Assembly: GCF_051014685.1 (NCBI RefSeq)
Contig: NC_135051.1
Coordinates: 11,489,557 to 11,553,556 of the forward strand
Length of the DNA: 64,000 nt
Direction: 5' to 3'
From: Ptiloglossa arizonensis
Taxonomy: Eukaryota; Arthropoda; Insecta; Hymenoptera; Colletidae
The notes beneath the pieces are model-generated. The model did no database searches. It worked only from the letters and a program-made list of their open reading frames with translations, and was not told where the DNA came from. The position numbers and the translations under genes were made by a program. Positions 25,843 to 39,800 of this stretch are shown here, one piece after another (positions within the stretch are counted from its first letter, which is position 1; each line of letters begins with the position of its first letter).

Positions 25843-26025
25843 ACACAAAGGGATGCACTAATGCAAACTGAAAACCTTTATATTTTTCAACAATATCTTT
25901 GTGAGAGTGTTATCAATCAATTAATAAGGTTTTCTCGATGTAAGTGAGACCAAAACACACCTAGATTCTATTATATTATATTTATCATTTCTGATAAACT
26001 TTCAATTACAACCTCTTTTTATACG
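25843..26025 (-). repeat. Inverted repeat, right copy
   Basis: Reverse-complement partner of 22296-22475. On the minus strand it reads TTTTGGTCTCACTTACATCG, then GATAACACTCTCACAAAG, then ATTGTTGAAAAATATAAAGG, with few differences from the left copy. It lies about 200 bases to the right of the palindrome. Confidence 0.75.
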
Positions 26026-27741
26026 ATATTACTCTTTTCTCCATAATTTTTATCATATCCGAACACTACAACTGTTCAATTTCTTCAATAATCGGTTGAA
26101 TGTTTTCTTTAAGTTTCTCTGTTGTTTGTGAAATATTCTTGTAGACTTGTTTTTGGCTAACTTTAATAAAAAAAACTAATAACGTCATATTACACGATTT
26201 TGGTGACCAATTGACATTATCATTTCTTGAAAGAACTTTAACACTGAACATTGTCTGTAATAAAGTTTTTATTTAAAACTTTATTTTAAAGTTTTTGTAA
26301 ACATCTATACCGACCAATTTTAATCACAAACAATTCATCATTATGTAGTAACATTCGCCATTAATCGTAATTGCTTGGCTGTTTTGATTTTTAAAGAAGT
26401 ACTATTTACTAAATATTTACTATTTTAAAGAATGTACTATTTACATGTCTAGCTCAAACCGCACTAAAACTGCATCAAACAGTGACTTGTTATGAATGTA
26501 TCGGTTGTTCGTGGATTTCTTTTAGAAACTTATTCATTCCTTGAGAAACTTAATACATATATTTCAATACATTTCAATGTTCATGTTGTGATTTAAAAAT
26601 AAAAATACATTGTACTATGTAATCGATTACCGAAGTGACATATAGTGGGTAACGAATAAAACACAACGTTTAAGTGATTTTTTTGTGATTAACCATTTAC
26701 ATTTTTATTCGATTAGGTAGCTAGTTCTACGTGTGACTTCTTACCTAGACAATCATTAAAATCATAGACTTTTTTCATTAATCACTATATATATGCTGAA
26801 AATAATAGATTGCAACTATATTATACGAATAATTATTTTCATAAACGAGTATCTTTGTACCTGCATAATAAACTAAATGGTGCAAAGAATAAACATGCGT
26901 TTTCGATAAATATTTAATTTATTAATCATTTTAAAAACGATTACTTGTTTCTTTTTATTTCTAACCTATTATTAGAAGAAAATTTTGCTCACACATAAAT
27001 AATACGATGAACAAATATAATCTTGTTCGGATAATAACACACATAGAATTTTATTTGAATAATATTCAAGCCTTTGAAACAAAGAGTACTTTTATTCATA
27101 CTTGAAACATTACAGACGAGTGTACAAGCTAACATTATTTACATTCCAAATCAAGAATTTTACATCTTAATTTAAACAATTCGAAGCATAAAACTTGAGA
27201 GTACTAATTCGTGAAAGATAATAATAATACTATCGTCCAAAAAAACATTTACTACTTTCAATAAAGTAAGTAATAGACTAATATATTTTTTATAATATAT
27301 CTACAGTATCAGTACCTTTGTTCTGTTTATAAAATTGCAATATCGAAAATCACAAGTTGCGTATCCACGTGGATAAAGATTAATTAATTCAATGTCATAC
27401 AATTAAATTGATATCAACGTAGTTTGAAACGACAGCGTCTCATCTGCATAATCTGTAAATAATAACGTCACTGAAAAAAGCGAACTTAGTCCTCCGGTGA
27501 TAAACTTTTTGTCCCTTCTTACCGCCATCGCTCGCTTCTCGAATCACAAAGTTCTATATACATATATATTTGTACGGACGACTCTTCTATGAAATGAAAT
27601 TTCTTCTAGAGACAGGGGAATAGTAAGAAAACCAATCTTTTTCATTATGCATGTGCATGTATTATAACAAGATATTATTTCGTTCTGGACAAAAATTGTT
27701 AAAATGATAATTCAAATATTAATAAAAATATAGAATTACCA
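26026..27741. other. Downstream flank of the first sulfatase gene
   Basis: AT-rich with no gene recognised. Part of it is presumably the 3' untranslated region of the minus-strand sulfatase. AATAAA motifs occur on the minus strand at about 27055 and 27090, more than 600 bases past the stop codon, so the cleavage site cannot be fixed from sequence. Confidence 0.35.
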
Positions 27742-27894
27742 TCATTTGTGTAAAGGATAATAGTTATCAGGTATCCAGGGCATCCATGTCCCATTGAAGT
27801 ATTTCGGTAAGGAAGCTGGATCCACTGGTTGATTTGTCTGGTGTACCAAAACTTTGTTATAGTTCTCTATATAAAGATTCAGTTCCTCGGCAAT
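27742..27894 (-). CDS. ARSB: Gene A exon 8, terminal
   Basis: 50 codons plus TGA, beginning [14 protein letters not shown] after ATAG and ending PDNYYPLHK. It lies 5.9 kb from exon 7 across an intron filled with R1 and Jockey debris. Homology to the gene B last exon ([14 protein letters not shown]) supports the call. Confidence 0.85.
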   Translation of the reverse strand: MAEELNLYIENYNKVLVHQTNQPVDPASLPKYFNGTWMPWIPDNYYPLHK

Positions 27895-30800
27895 CTATGG
27901 ACGAAATAAATGTTTAAGAAAAAGAATTTTTATCAGCAATTTTTATAAAGTAAAATATGAGTTAATCTGTCCTTTATTGAAAAGGATCAAATAATGGTTT
28001 TTGCTATACGATGAATACAAACAAATTTGCTTTTTACAAATATTCAAACGAAAGTGGGTGTTCAAAACTCAGTAAAAGATATAATCAGATTATTTGGAAC
28101 TTTTGAAACAAAAATAACTTTCTTTCTAACTTGTACCTTTCAAAATTGACACACTCTGGACCTATTAATTAATGATATCTATAAACGTTATTAACAGGTC
28201 ATAAGTGTTTTAATAGTGTCAAAGACCTCTAGAAACATTTTCAAAATAAACTCTTGATCGATGACATTTTTTTTCATAAGTATTAGCAGATTTAGGTGTT
28301 ATTGAATCTGTTACTTAATTCATTTCATAAATAAATTTCTCCAAAAATAACTAATTAATATTTTATTTGCCATTATTTTACTGCATAATTAGTGAACTAA
28401 CGTACACGGACGTCTAAGGGTCGCAGCTTGTAAAAGCAATCCCCCTTCAAAACGCAACTTCTCGTATCTACATTTTATCTAAAATCTCAAGCCTCGCGCA
28501 TTCGAGCGGGCACCTCAAAATGCTATGAAAATCTGAGTTTCGATTGAGGTTTGCTACAATCTCAAAAATACAGATTTTTGTATGTACAAATTTGGAAATC
28601 TGGAATTTGGAAATTTGGAATTTTTCATACTTTTGTTGTAAAATTAAGAAATGTATAAATTTGAACAACTCATTCTTATGTTTGTTATAAAATTTGTGAA
28701 ATTTATAAACGTTCGTAACTCTTTCATGCATTTATTATAAACATTATACATCAATTTATAAATTTTATAAGCTTAGAGCTTATAAAAACAGCTAAAAGTG
28801 TGTGAATTATTCATTGTAATTTTCCAGTCACAATGTAAATGCATTAAACTACAATTATGTCAAACTCGTTTTATTTTTCAACTAGTCTGTTCTAAACTGA
28901 CTTAGTTAATAGTAAAAGATTAGTTAATGGTTAGGTTTGCTACTGGTCATAAAAAGTCACTCGATCATAGGCATGATCATAAATGTTCATAATAGGCAGA
29001 ACACTGATCTCCAATTAAAATTACAAAAGTTTGGTGAAACTTATACAGTTATTCAAAACCACAGAAAGAAAAAGACTACAGTACCTAGTGATTTTGCCAA
29101 CATGAATACAGACTTAGTAGATAACACATTAAAACGCAAAGCTCCTACCAAATAGTTGACAGACGTATCAATCTTAAACTCATTCGAAGCCCTATAAAAT
29201 GAAACAGATATCGAAACATAAGAAACATACATAATCAGTTCAAAGAAAACCATCACTGATCTTTATCGAAGCACAGATAATCGAATCCTTAAGGGAACTT
29301 TTAGACGAAATAGCTGAATAGATTATATCATCAAACAACGACAACACCATCAAATTAAAGTTCAAATTAATTCTTTAGAGCTTCCCAAAATATTGGAATG
29401 AATAATTTTGAAAAGAATGAAGACTATTATTGAGAAAATAAGACTGATACAGGACTACCAATTCGGGTTTCATAACCAACACGCTATAATCCACCAAATA
29501 CACAGACTAGTAAACAACATCAATACATGTTTTGGAAACAAATCATATTGTTCAGCTATATTTTTAGATGTCGAGAAAGCATTGAACAAGGCATACGGGC
29601 TTGTTATTTAAAATTGCAACAAACTTCTCATCATCAGATTATCAGTTGTTCGAATCATACGTAACTAACCGAAAATTCCTTGTCCAATCTTAAGGCGATC
29701 AATCTACTCCTTTCGGAGTATCCTCGGATCTATTCTTTACATTCTATACTCCGCTGATATACTAACCACGACAACTAACAACCCTTTCAACTTTTGCTAA
29801 CGATTCTGTAATTCTTTCCAAACGTAAAGGCCATGAAACTGCCTTCTCAATGGTCCAACAAAGTTTATCGATAGTAGAACGATGGTTCAGTAAATGGAAG
29901 ATTAAAATCAATGAGGAGCAATCCAATCGCATAGTTTTCACGTTAAGGAAACAGACGGCTCCCAGTGTTTCAATCAACAACAAAATCAAACCTCAAACTA
30001 ATGTTGTTAAATACTTAAAGCACAAATATGGGCTGTCTAACGGGTAGAAAATCCAAACCAAGTGCAGAAAATGAGCTACTAATCAACTCACTACTCACAA
30101 AACAATCATCAAGGCAATATGGATCTACGGCATTGAGCTTTGAGACATGGCAGAAAACTATCGAATCAAAAGAGGAGAGGAGAGACTGCAGACGATTATA
30201 TATGTAGTTACTACATCTATAGTTTTCTGTGGATAATTTCGCTTCATTATTTTTTGTAGATTTTCTTTAGCTGAGTATATTTGATAGATTTTCTTTGTAT
30301 AAGTATATCGCTGCTTGTAGTTTTGTAGTAATTGCAACCATGTACAACTGTATATACAAATATTTTTCATCTATACTCTCTTTTTACAAGAGAGATCAGA
30401 TATATCAGAAATGACATAGAATATCAGAAATGTCAAACGTGTTACCAGAAGTGGGTATATCTGAACCGTAGTTTAGAAAACGAGAATATATATCAAACCA
30501 CATATCTTTTCATATTTTTCTACTTATTGACAATGATGGATGCATAACGCGAATGATTAACTTGTTTAGATAATTACGGAAAAATGCTTAACGCAAGAAT
30601 AAAAAGGAAATATACAACATGAGGTATTTAAAACCAGCTACCCAAACGACTTGCTCACTTATGGCTATGGAAAAACACGCATTAAATCAATCTTACTTGG
30701 TTTCAAAGAAAGTCATAGTCTAATGTTAATAGTTTTTCAGCAGGTGAATGTATAAAGAAGATACGAAGATCAATTTGATTTTCTAAATGAAATGGCATAT

Positions 30801-33800
30801 TCTTTTACTTACTTTCCAATAGAACACTTAAAAGCGCATACAATGATTTATATACCTAAAAACACTTGAAGATAAACTACCATGAAAAATAATTTATTTC
30901 AAGAAAGCAATCCCATTTCTGGTGATTTACTTATTTATGTGCACACTGCTAATATAAGTGTTCAAAATGTTGACCTTGAACATTGGTGGATATTAACAAT
31001 AATAAACATTGTCCATGTAGCTAAAACTACTACAAATCAGGAAATTTTCAAGATATAGATACATTGCTTCTTTCATAACTTCGCAACATTTGTTATAAAT
31101 GAAAATCGTATCAACTTTCTCCACTTTCACACAATGCATTTTGGAAGTTTGAATAATACAAAACCACACTTTGAAAAACGTGTAACTTGACTGAATATTA
31201 GTTTCTGTTTTGTTCTACGATTCGTATAGTGGTTACAAAGCGAGATTAAACAATTAGAAAAGGTACTATCATTTTTTCAAAGTAAATTATTTTCCATCGT
31301 CGATCCTGAATTGACTTTAATTGTAGGTCATTGTACGCATCTTAAAACCCTCTCTTAGAAGCTAAAAATATTATTTTATTTAAAAAAAGATATTGATCGG
31401 TGCGTTTCGTCTACTTCTCTACAAAAGGACCATTGATATTAAATTATGTCCCCTCTGAAACCAAGCAAGATCGATGCGACATATGTTTTCTATCATCAAA
31501 AGGTGGCAGGTAAGTTATTAAGGTGGCTTGTTTTAAGTGTATTGCCATGTTATATAATCTGTGTTATCTGGAAAATAGTTTTGTCTGTCAAGGAACTTGT
31601 TAGAAATGTGCCAAAAATATATTTGTTCGATAGAGTGAATTCAAATAAAAATGTAAACCACACGTAATCAAAACTTAGCGCCAGTTTGTTAACAAAAGAA
31701 AGCAACGAAAGTAAGAGAAGAATAAAACTAATATTCGCCGATTGCAATTATGAGCAAGGGTAATGAATTGTTTAAGAAATAAATTTTTTCTAGGCAGCAT
31801 AGACGATATAAATTTTACAAAAACGATCACAAGGAAAGTAACTGATTTTATATTACAATAAATCATATCGATGATATTGCATGGTTATGTCCCAGTAGCT
31901 ACAACCGCTCGAAATGATTGTTGGTTTCATTTTTCCTCCTTTGAATCAATAAATTCAACCGAAGATACAAAATAATCAATCCCTTTACATGATTTACAAA
32001 TAACCAGACATAGATAATTTACCGACTCGGAACGGTTCGAAAAGAGACTCAAGGCATTTCAAGTAGAGGACGCCCAAGCATAAATATGATTTGAATTAAG
32101 CATTACCCAAGTCTAAATCGTTGGGTGCGAAAACTATTCCCACCATGTCCCTGAGACACCCCATTAAGAGTACCACGTCCCACTATACAACCAAAATATA
32201 ATATAATCAATATAGATGAATTTGAAAATAAATTCAGACCCAGAACAGTTTTCAAAAGAGTTTTCAGTTTCAGTATTTAGATACAGTTTCAACTTTTAGA
32301 CTTAGTTCAGATTTATTTATGTTTGTTGCAAATCTATACAAGCATTAATTAACCCCTCGAACATTAAGTCAGGCGAAAGAATATTTTTTTAAAATATCCG
32401 ATTTGTCTTTAGTTGAAAAATCCAAGCAATTATCACCACATAAATGATGGCCGAAAAAAGACCTCTCATAGTGTTTAAGTTTTCGTGCGTTGAATGTGAG
32501 TAACAAGTGTTTTTTGTAGAAACGGAAGAAGATCATGTGTCTTTTTCAAATTGATTTCAGCTACTGTGATTTATATTTATTAAATAGAGAAATTGCAGTA
32601 GAATATCAATTATTTTAAAGCCATTTATCTAAAGAATTAATTATTGAAATAAGAAACAAGAGACATATTTTTTATATCAAGTTTAAAAATCAACACGTCT
32701 ATTGGATAAGTGCCTGATTTGGATCCCAATTTTCATGCAATTATCCGATTTTTACTGTATATTGAATTGTTAAAAAGGATGATAATTAGCACACGGAAGG
32801 AGGATTTCAAATCTGGCGATCATCAAGGCAAGAATATCATCTCCAGGCAAGAAACAGGCACGAAAGATGAAAAATAAGTTCCATAGTTCCAAGGAAGATA
32901 CAATAATAATTTGGAACATAATTCACGAATTTTACGCGAAGAAAAGAAAAATAGCACGGTTCAAAATTGCTAGTGGCCATAAAACAAAACAAATTTTCCA
33001 TGAAAAATCAACAGTCAATCAAGTGGTGTAAGTGTCGTCCGAAAAGTGGGCGACCTTGCCATGGGAGTGAACCGTTCTAGGGGGAAGGACCGGCTCCTCC
33101 CCTCGAGGACGGACATAAGGTAACCACCACGCCGACAGTGGATGGTGGACGGGGGCTTTCCCCGCCTCCGTGACGTTGGGCGTGGCTATAGGGACTGTGG
33201 GTGGTCGTGCGGCCCCGTACGGAAAGTGGCGGCGGGGCAACATGGTCCTGCCCACTCCTTACGAAGAAGTGAGAGGGCGTGAAAACTACGTTGTACGGAG
33301 GAGGGGGGCATCGGAAGCTTTTTGAGGGGCACCCAATGTTTTCGGGTGCGGGGAATTTCGCACTCTCTTCGGCCCAACCCCAAAAGGTCGGAGGAGTCTT
33401 TCAAAGGTTTCCTCTGCGTAAAAAAAAAAAGAAAAAATGGTGGAAGTATACCAATATGAGTAAAACATTGATTGGAAGGCCAAACATTGTATTCTGGGGC
33501 GCAAAATAATTAATAACAATTTAGCACTAGCGGAAAGGAAATAAAAGTGTCGTATCTAATGCTTAAGACAAATCTATAAATTTCATTTGTTAATGCAATA
33601 GTCTTCGATGTCTGTGTAGATTATTTCTTCCTTTCATGATATTTGATGCATTCTCAAAAAGCATGCGTATATTTAGTTTAATTTATTAATGAAAATGGTA
33701 AAATAATTTTAGATAATCAGTTTCAGAATTAAACAAATTTGTTCAAGTACATACCTTCGGATATGTAGAAGATAAATCTGTGGTCTCGCACGGATCACTG

Positions 33801-36800
33801 AATACATCGAACAGACATCTGTTTAAACATTTTGGATAGATTGTGAAATTCTCACAATTTACTGTTGCCTCTTTTCGAAGCTTAATTATTTCTTCAACTT
33901 TTAATGTAGATTTCGATAACTCGGTAATCGCATTGCCTACGAGTGATTGTAAAACACTTGATGTGTTGTATTCTGGATACAATTCGTTCGTGCCACCATC
34001 ACCATAATAATCACCATACTGAAGCTTCGCCCCTGTATTAAAAACTATTAAATAAGTTCTGAAACAGGAGATAAAAATCGTATATTTGAATTACCTTTTA
34101 TTAGTTTATATTTTCCGATTAAAGCTGCTGAAGTATTTTCTACTTCATCGATGTTTAATAATATACTTCTGCGATTAATCTTCTTTTCGGAAACAATGGT
34201 AGGCCATTGATCAATACCATCAAGATTTCCTTCTAAATCCTCCAAATTACCACCCGCAGCTGAATAGAACGTTGGTAACCAATCGGTTATATGGATCAAA
34301 TGATTAGAAATCCTGGAGGTATGTTGTATTAATGGTGAGTAGATGCATGCTACGCCACGAACTCCACCTTCGAAAAGCGTGAATTTCAACTGAAAATTGT
34401 GATATCTTTTCATAATATTTTTATTTTTAACATTAGTACAAGAAACAAATATAACATATATATTTATATAAGATATCACTTTTATGAACAATTTACTGCA
34501 GAACTCACTATACAAAATGAATTACGAGAAATAGAGTCCTGAATTATCTCCGTTATTTATCGTTGTATAAGAAAACTTCTCAAGATAAAGTTTTTTTATT
34601 TGAAACGATATACAGTGACAGGAAAAGAAATGTTGTTAAAAATATTCTTTTCTTACACGATTTCAAGGTAGTACGTGTTTTTTTTTTAAACGAGTTCATA
34701 TAGTTTTTATTAGAATATATTATAACCAACTTCAATACGAATTCATCGATCTAGCATTCTATGACCTTGGAGTGATTTTGGACTAGGAAATTTATATTTT
34801 ATTTCTGACCAGATATTCTCACAAATCATAATTATTCGTTCTTTCATTTTCTCTCTTAGTTTTTAGCGATATGTATCAACTTTTAATTTTTTCCACAAGA
34901 AGATATCGAATGGAGACAATTGAAGAAGCACCTGATTGCGTTCGACTTTCAACTTATTAACGATTTGGGCACTTTTAATTTTGTTTTAGATAATGTCTGC
35001 TCCAAGTAAAGTTGTGTATAATTATATACTAATTACGCACAAATAAAAGATGATAAATGGTTTTTATGTTCTGTGTACAAATTTTTATTAAGTAAAAACA
35101 ATAGAAAGAACCAAAAGTCGTTGTGACGAGACCATTATTAAACTAACGGAATTTTCTACTAGATTATGCATTAGGCCACGTATTATAATAGCCAATGTAT
35201 TTTGCGACTAAAAATACACACAATAATACTAAACTATATAGTTATATGACAGAAACAAAACATATAAGATTTCGTATTAAGAAAATTTATTACCCCTCGT
35301 AATGGATAGTTCGATCCAAAGTTCTCTAGAAATCCTATAGTCTGTGCACCATTGTCAGACATAAAGACAATAATCGAATTCTCCAACATCTCCGCTTTCT
35401 TCAACACCTTAAGTACTCTACCAACAGATTCGTCCAGAGCGGTAACCACACCTGAAAGTAGAATATTATACACTCGGTTACATAGATTTGTACCGTACAA
35501 GAGGACAGTGACTAAGTTCATTTTACTCTGCCCTCGCGGTACGCATCAAGATGTTACATGCTTGAAGTACTTGATATAACGCGGTGCGATTAAATAAAAC
35601 TATTAGTTTTGTAAACATCCTACGAGAAAGACTGTTAAAGACTGCGATAATGTACTACGACTGTTAAAGACTGCGATATGTTCCATTTCAGGTAAATAAT
35701 TAAAATTTCGGCTGTGAGTGGTACACACATACTGTGCAGAGCTGAAAATTTAGTTAAGTATCTATGTACTGAACGATAGAAACGTCAGGAGTGTCAGCCC
35801 TTCACTTTGCCTAATCCTCAGATATTCTCTACCGGGCATATTATATTATAGTATGAATCCCATATCAGCAGAAACTACAAGAAACCGCGAATACGAAGAT
35901 TTTCTTGTATTAGCAAAGTATAATTCTGTTTATTGAGTACAAGTCAAAAAGAAAGTACCACGAAGAAAAGATTGGAAAAAGATATTGTGAGTAATACAAT
36001 TAACTGGAAACTGATGAATGATAAATGATTGTAGTAGACTATTGTTGACATTATCTATAGTTGCCGACGAGACCCTTTAGAGTAAGAATCGACCTCAGAA
36101 ACAATGAAACAGCGATCGATTGCCCACGCTTGAAGAACACTCGAACACTCGTCTTTGTTATTATAATAAGTAGTAGATGTAAGTGTTATTGTTCGATAAA
36201 TTCCTATTTCTTCTCGCAAAGCAGCATTATTTATCATGCACCCACACATATCCCCAAATGATCAAGACGTCAGTGACAACAGTTTAACATCGGAAGATTC
36301 ATAGGCTGAGAAGAAATGCCTAACACGTTACGTTGACAAGATATTGATGCTGGCCATTGGAGGCTACTAGGAGAGGGTTGTCCTGCAGGCCAAGGACGAT
36401 GCCCGGCACGTTGTTGCACGAATCAAGGGGATTAGTTTAGAGATGGCGTTCTATAAGACCAAGGTGCTAGAGATACACGTGGGAGCTATCCCTCCCCTCA
36501 TCCAGGTAGATGAGGTCAGTGTCAAGATGAAGTCCTAGATAATGTATCCTCGACAGCCAGTAGCGTTTTGAAGGATATTTTAGTAGTTTGGCTCCATGGT
36601 TAGAGAGAATAGTCGATGGCCTAGATCGGATCTTACCTAACCTGTGGGGTCCGAGCAACCAGGTTCGTCGTCTTCATTTGGTCCATTCGGTAGCCTTTTA
36701 TGGGGCCCGTTTAGGCGAGCGACCTAGTCACTTCCGGCATAAGATGACACTGCTGCGCCGTGTCTGTAGGTGGCTAGCTTTAAGGATCGTTTGTGATTAA

Positions 36801-39800
36801 AAACGGCGGACGGATGATGAGCTTCCATTCCCATGCTGTCAGGTGCGGGCGATCGTGAAATTAGGGCTCCCGATCACGCTTCGTGCGACCCTCGGAAAGA
36901 AGGGAAACGAGGCAACGTGACCAAACCACGACCTAACCAAACCTTTTTTTTTTTAACGTATAGATAATCTTCGAAAAATTTGTTCGACTCTTTGGAATGA
37001 GGTTAAGGCTAGCCTATACACTAGTGTAAGGGTCCCTGCATTTGGAAATGTCAGAGCCTACTCACTAAGATGTTATCTTAGTTAATACTCGCACTATTTC
37101 AGAAGCACACTGAGAACTGCGAGCAGCATAATATTCGATGCCCCCTCTTCTCCTCTCCCCAGTGCATTGCGATGTTCGCGTGCGCCTCGTGTTTTTGTTA
37201 GGAGGGAGGAGGGCGTTAACCACGCCCCTCTTCGTGTATAGAGACGCCCAGAGGCGGAGCTCCCGACTACTCTTCGTGCGGCTTCCGGAAAGAAGAAAAG
37301 CGAGAGAGTGCGATCATGTCCTGCCACTGTCTCGATTTTTTTCTTGCAAAATGATCTACTGTTATTCCCATGATTTAATTATATCTTACTCGGTTTTAGT
37401 GTTACTCATTTTTGTTCTTGATGTATGCGAAAATAAGAGAAACCGAGACAAATAAATGTGACAATTCACATGATGCAAACCATTATAGGCATTGACAAGC
37501 CAGTAGGAGTCATATTTTACATTACACACCTGCAAACTTTCTTCTATTGAAGTCTTCAATATAACTTAAAGTTGAATTTACTTCCTTTATATTACGAACT
37601 TCCATTACAGCTTCAGTGTCACTGGAATGAGCAGCAGCATGGGCCAGTTGTAGATAAAGTGGTTTCTTTTGATCATGGTTCATAATTATACTTTCAGCTT
37701 TCTCCGTTATAAGATCGGTTATGTATTGATAATTGTAATCCACAGATAGTTTCCCAGGAATATCGTAATGTAAATCATATCCAGTATTATTCTGTAAAGG
37801 AATTCCATACTTCCATTTAAAAGTAATATTAAAAGGATTTAATTCTAAATTATTTCCGAAAAACCTTATAAATAACTATGTCAAAATTTGAAAAGAGAAC
37901 TCACATTTTGTTCAATGGTATGATTAAAATATGTAACGTAACCGTTATAATATCCGAAAAAAGTATCGAAACCACGATATGCTGGTGTGTGATAATCAGT
38001 GTAATAGCCAACATGCCACTTTCCTACGAGATGACTTGCATATCCCAATTTTTGTAAATATTCTGGTAAAAGAGTATTATTTAAAGGTATTGCGCGAGGC
38101 TCTCCTGCCTTCAACGGATAACCTTGCATACCTGTAGAAAAAAGATACACTTTGTAGTATTAATAATAAAAATAAGCATCATGATCACCACTTATATGTC
38201 GAACAAGTTGTTAATCCTTTCGGTACATCTGATGATTATAGTTCTCATTCAGAAAATATTAGTAGTGGATCGATCGGTACTAGGAATCATTATAATAATA
38301 TATAATCACACCGTGATATTTGATTTTCACCCTTCTAATACATATAGAGTAATTTTTTAAGGTACTGAGGTATGTTTATGTTTCGAATCTGTTTGATACT
38401 ATTCAAAACGATTTCATGTTTTCTTTTTAGAAGAACCAAAATTACTTATTTATTAGCATTATTAAATCTATATAAAGTAGTGCTTACACCTACTAATGTC
38501 ACGATATTATTAATAATAGTGAACTAGTTTTTAATAATAATAGTGTTAAATAGATTCTCTCAGTGAGAAAAACATGTTGAACATTCAGATTCAATGGATG
38601 TTTTGATGATCATTTTTAATGATTAATTTTTAGCGACATTCATCTTCATATTCAATAGATACAACTTCAAGAAATAATGACCACAATGTTTCCTTCATTG
38701 TAGTAGATCCAACCCTCAATTATTAAATTTCAAATTAATGGTGTGAAAGTGCAGCAACTACTGCATTCCGGGATGAAATATCAGGTACATACGAGGTGTG
38801 CCAGAAAGTATACAACCTGTGAATATATCTTTCTACCTGGTTGTGCTATTGTGAAAAACAGGTTTTCACCATTTAGGGGGAACGTTTATAAGCATCTGTA
38901 ACGAGCGACACGACCCTGCAGATTTTCAGTCGACAACGATGCGCAGTTCTGTAAGTATTAAAAGTTGTAAGTGTTGCATTTTAAAATGATCGAACGCATC
39001 GAGTTAAGTTCTACATTAAATTTTATTAAAAGTTGACCTTTTGTATTTTGAATTCCCATCGGTTCGACTCGTAAAGTAATACATGTACTACCGACACATA
39101 CTAAAAGTTCATTGTAATAAATCTACAAGCGATACACTAATGAACGAATGATTTAGACAATTCAAAAATGGTCGTACTTTAATGGAAAGTGATCCTCGTT
39201 CTGGCAAGTCTATAACGACTAAAACATCTGAAAATGCGAAATGAGTGCCAATTGCAATTAATGAAAATCATCGTTTGACTGCGTGAAAAATAAAAGAAGA
39301 CCTTAGAAGATCAAGATTTAGGGATGAATTTCATAGTTACTGTTGGAAAATCAAAAAGATTATCGGATGGAAGTCGTCAATTTTTGGTAAAATACAATAT
39401 CGTGCAACTTCGTCAACCTGATCTGACCAAAGTCCTGATTTGGCTACTTGCAACTTCTGGTTGTTCCCTAAATTAAAAAATGTTCCAATAGAAAGAAGAT
39501 TCGAGCATGTAGAGAACATAAGACAGAATGTGACGAAGCAGTTGTTGGCTGTTCTAAAAGCTAACTTTAAGGAGTGTTTCCAGAAGAGGAAGGATCACTG
39601 AAAGAAGATTGTAGCTGCATGAAGAAGCGTGATGAAGATAGAGTATTCTAAAAGAGGCATCGTTGTTATTAACAAAGATTAATTCTTTCTTCTACTACAA
39701 CACAAGATTGGATACTTTTCGAGCACACCTTTGATATTAAAAGAAAAGGTATCTTTAAATCAAATTTGTAGGTTTGTAACTTATGTATGAAGTAAAACTA

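Noticed and set aside
33019..33519. Several overlapping open stretches on both strands
   Set aside because: All fall in the R1-clade 3' untranslated island; they are shadows without coding meaning.
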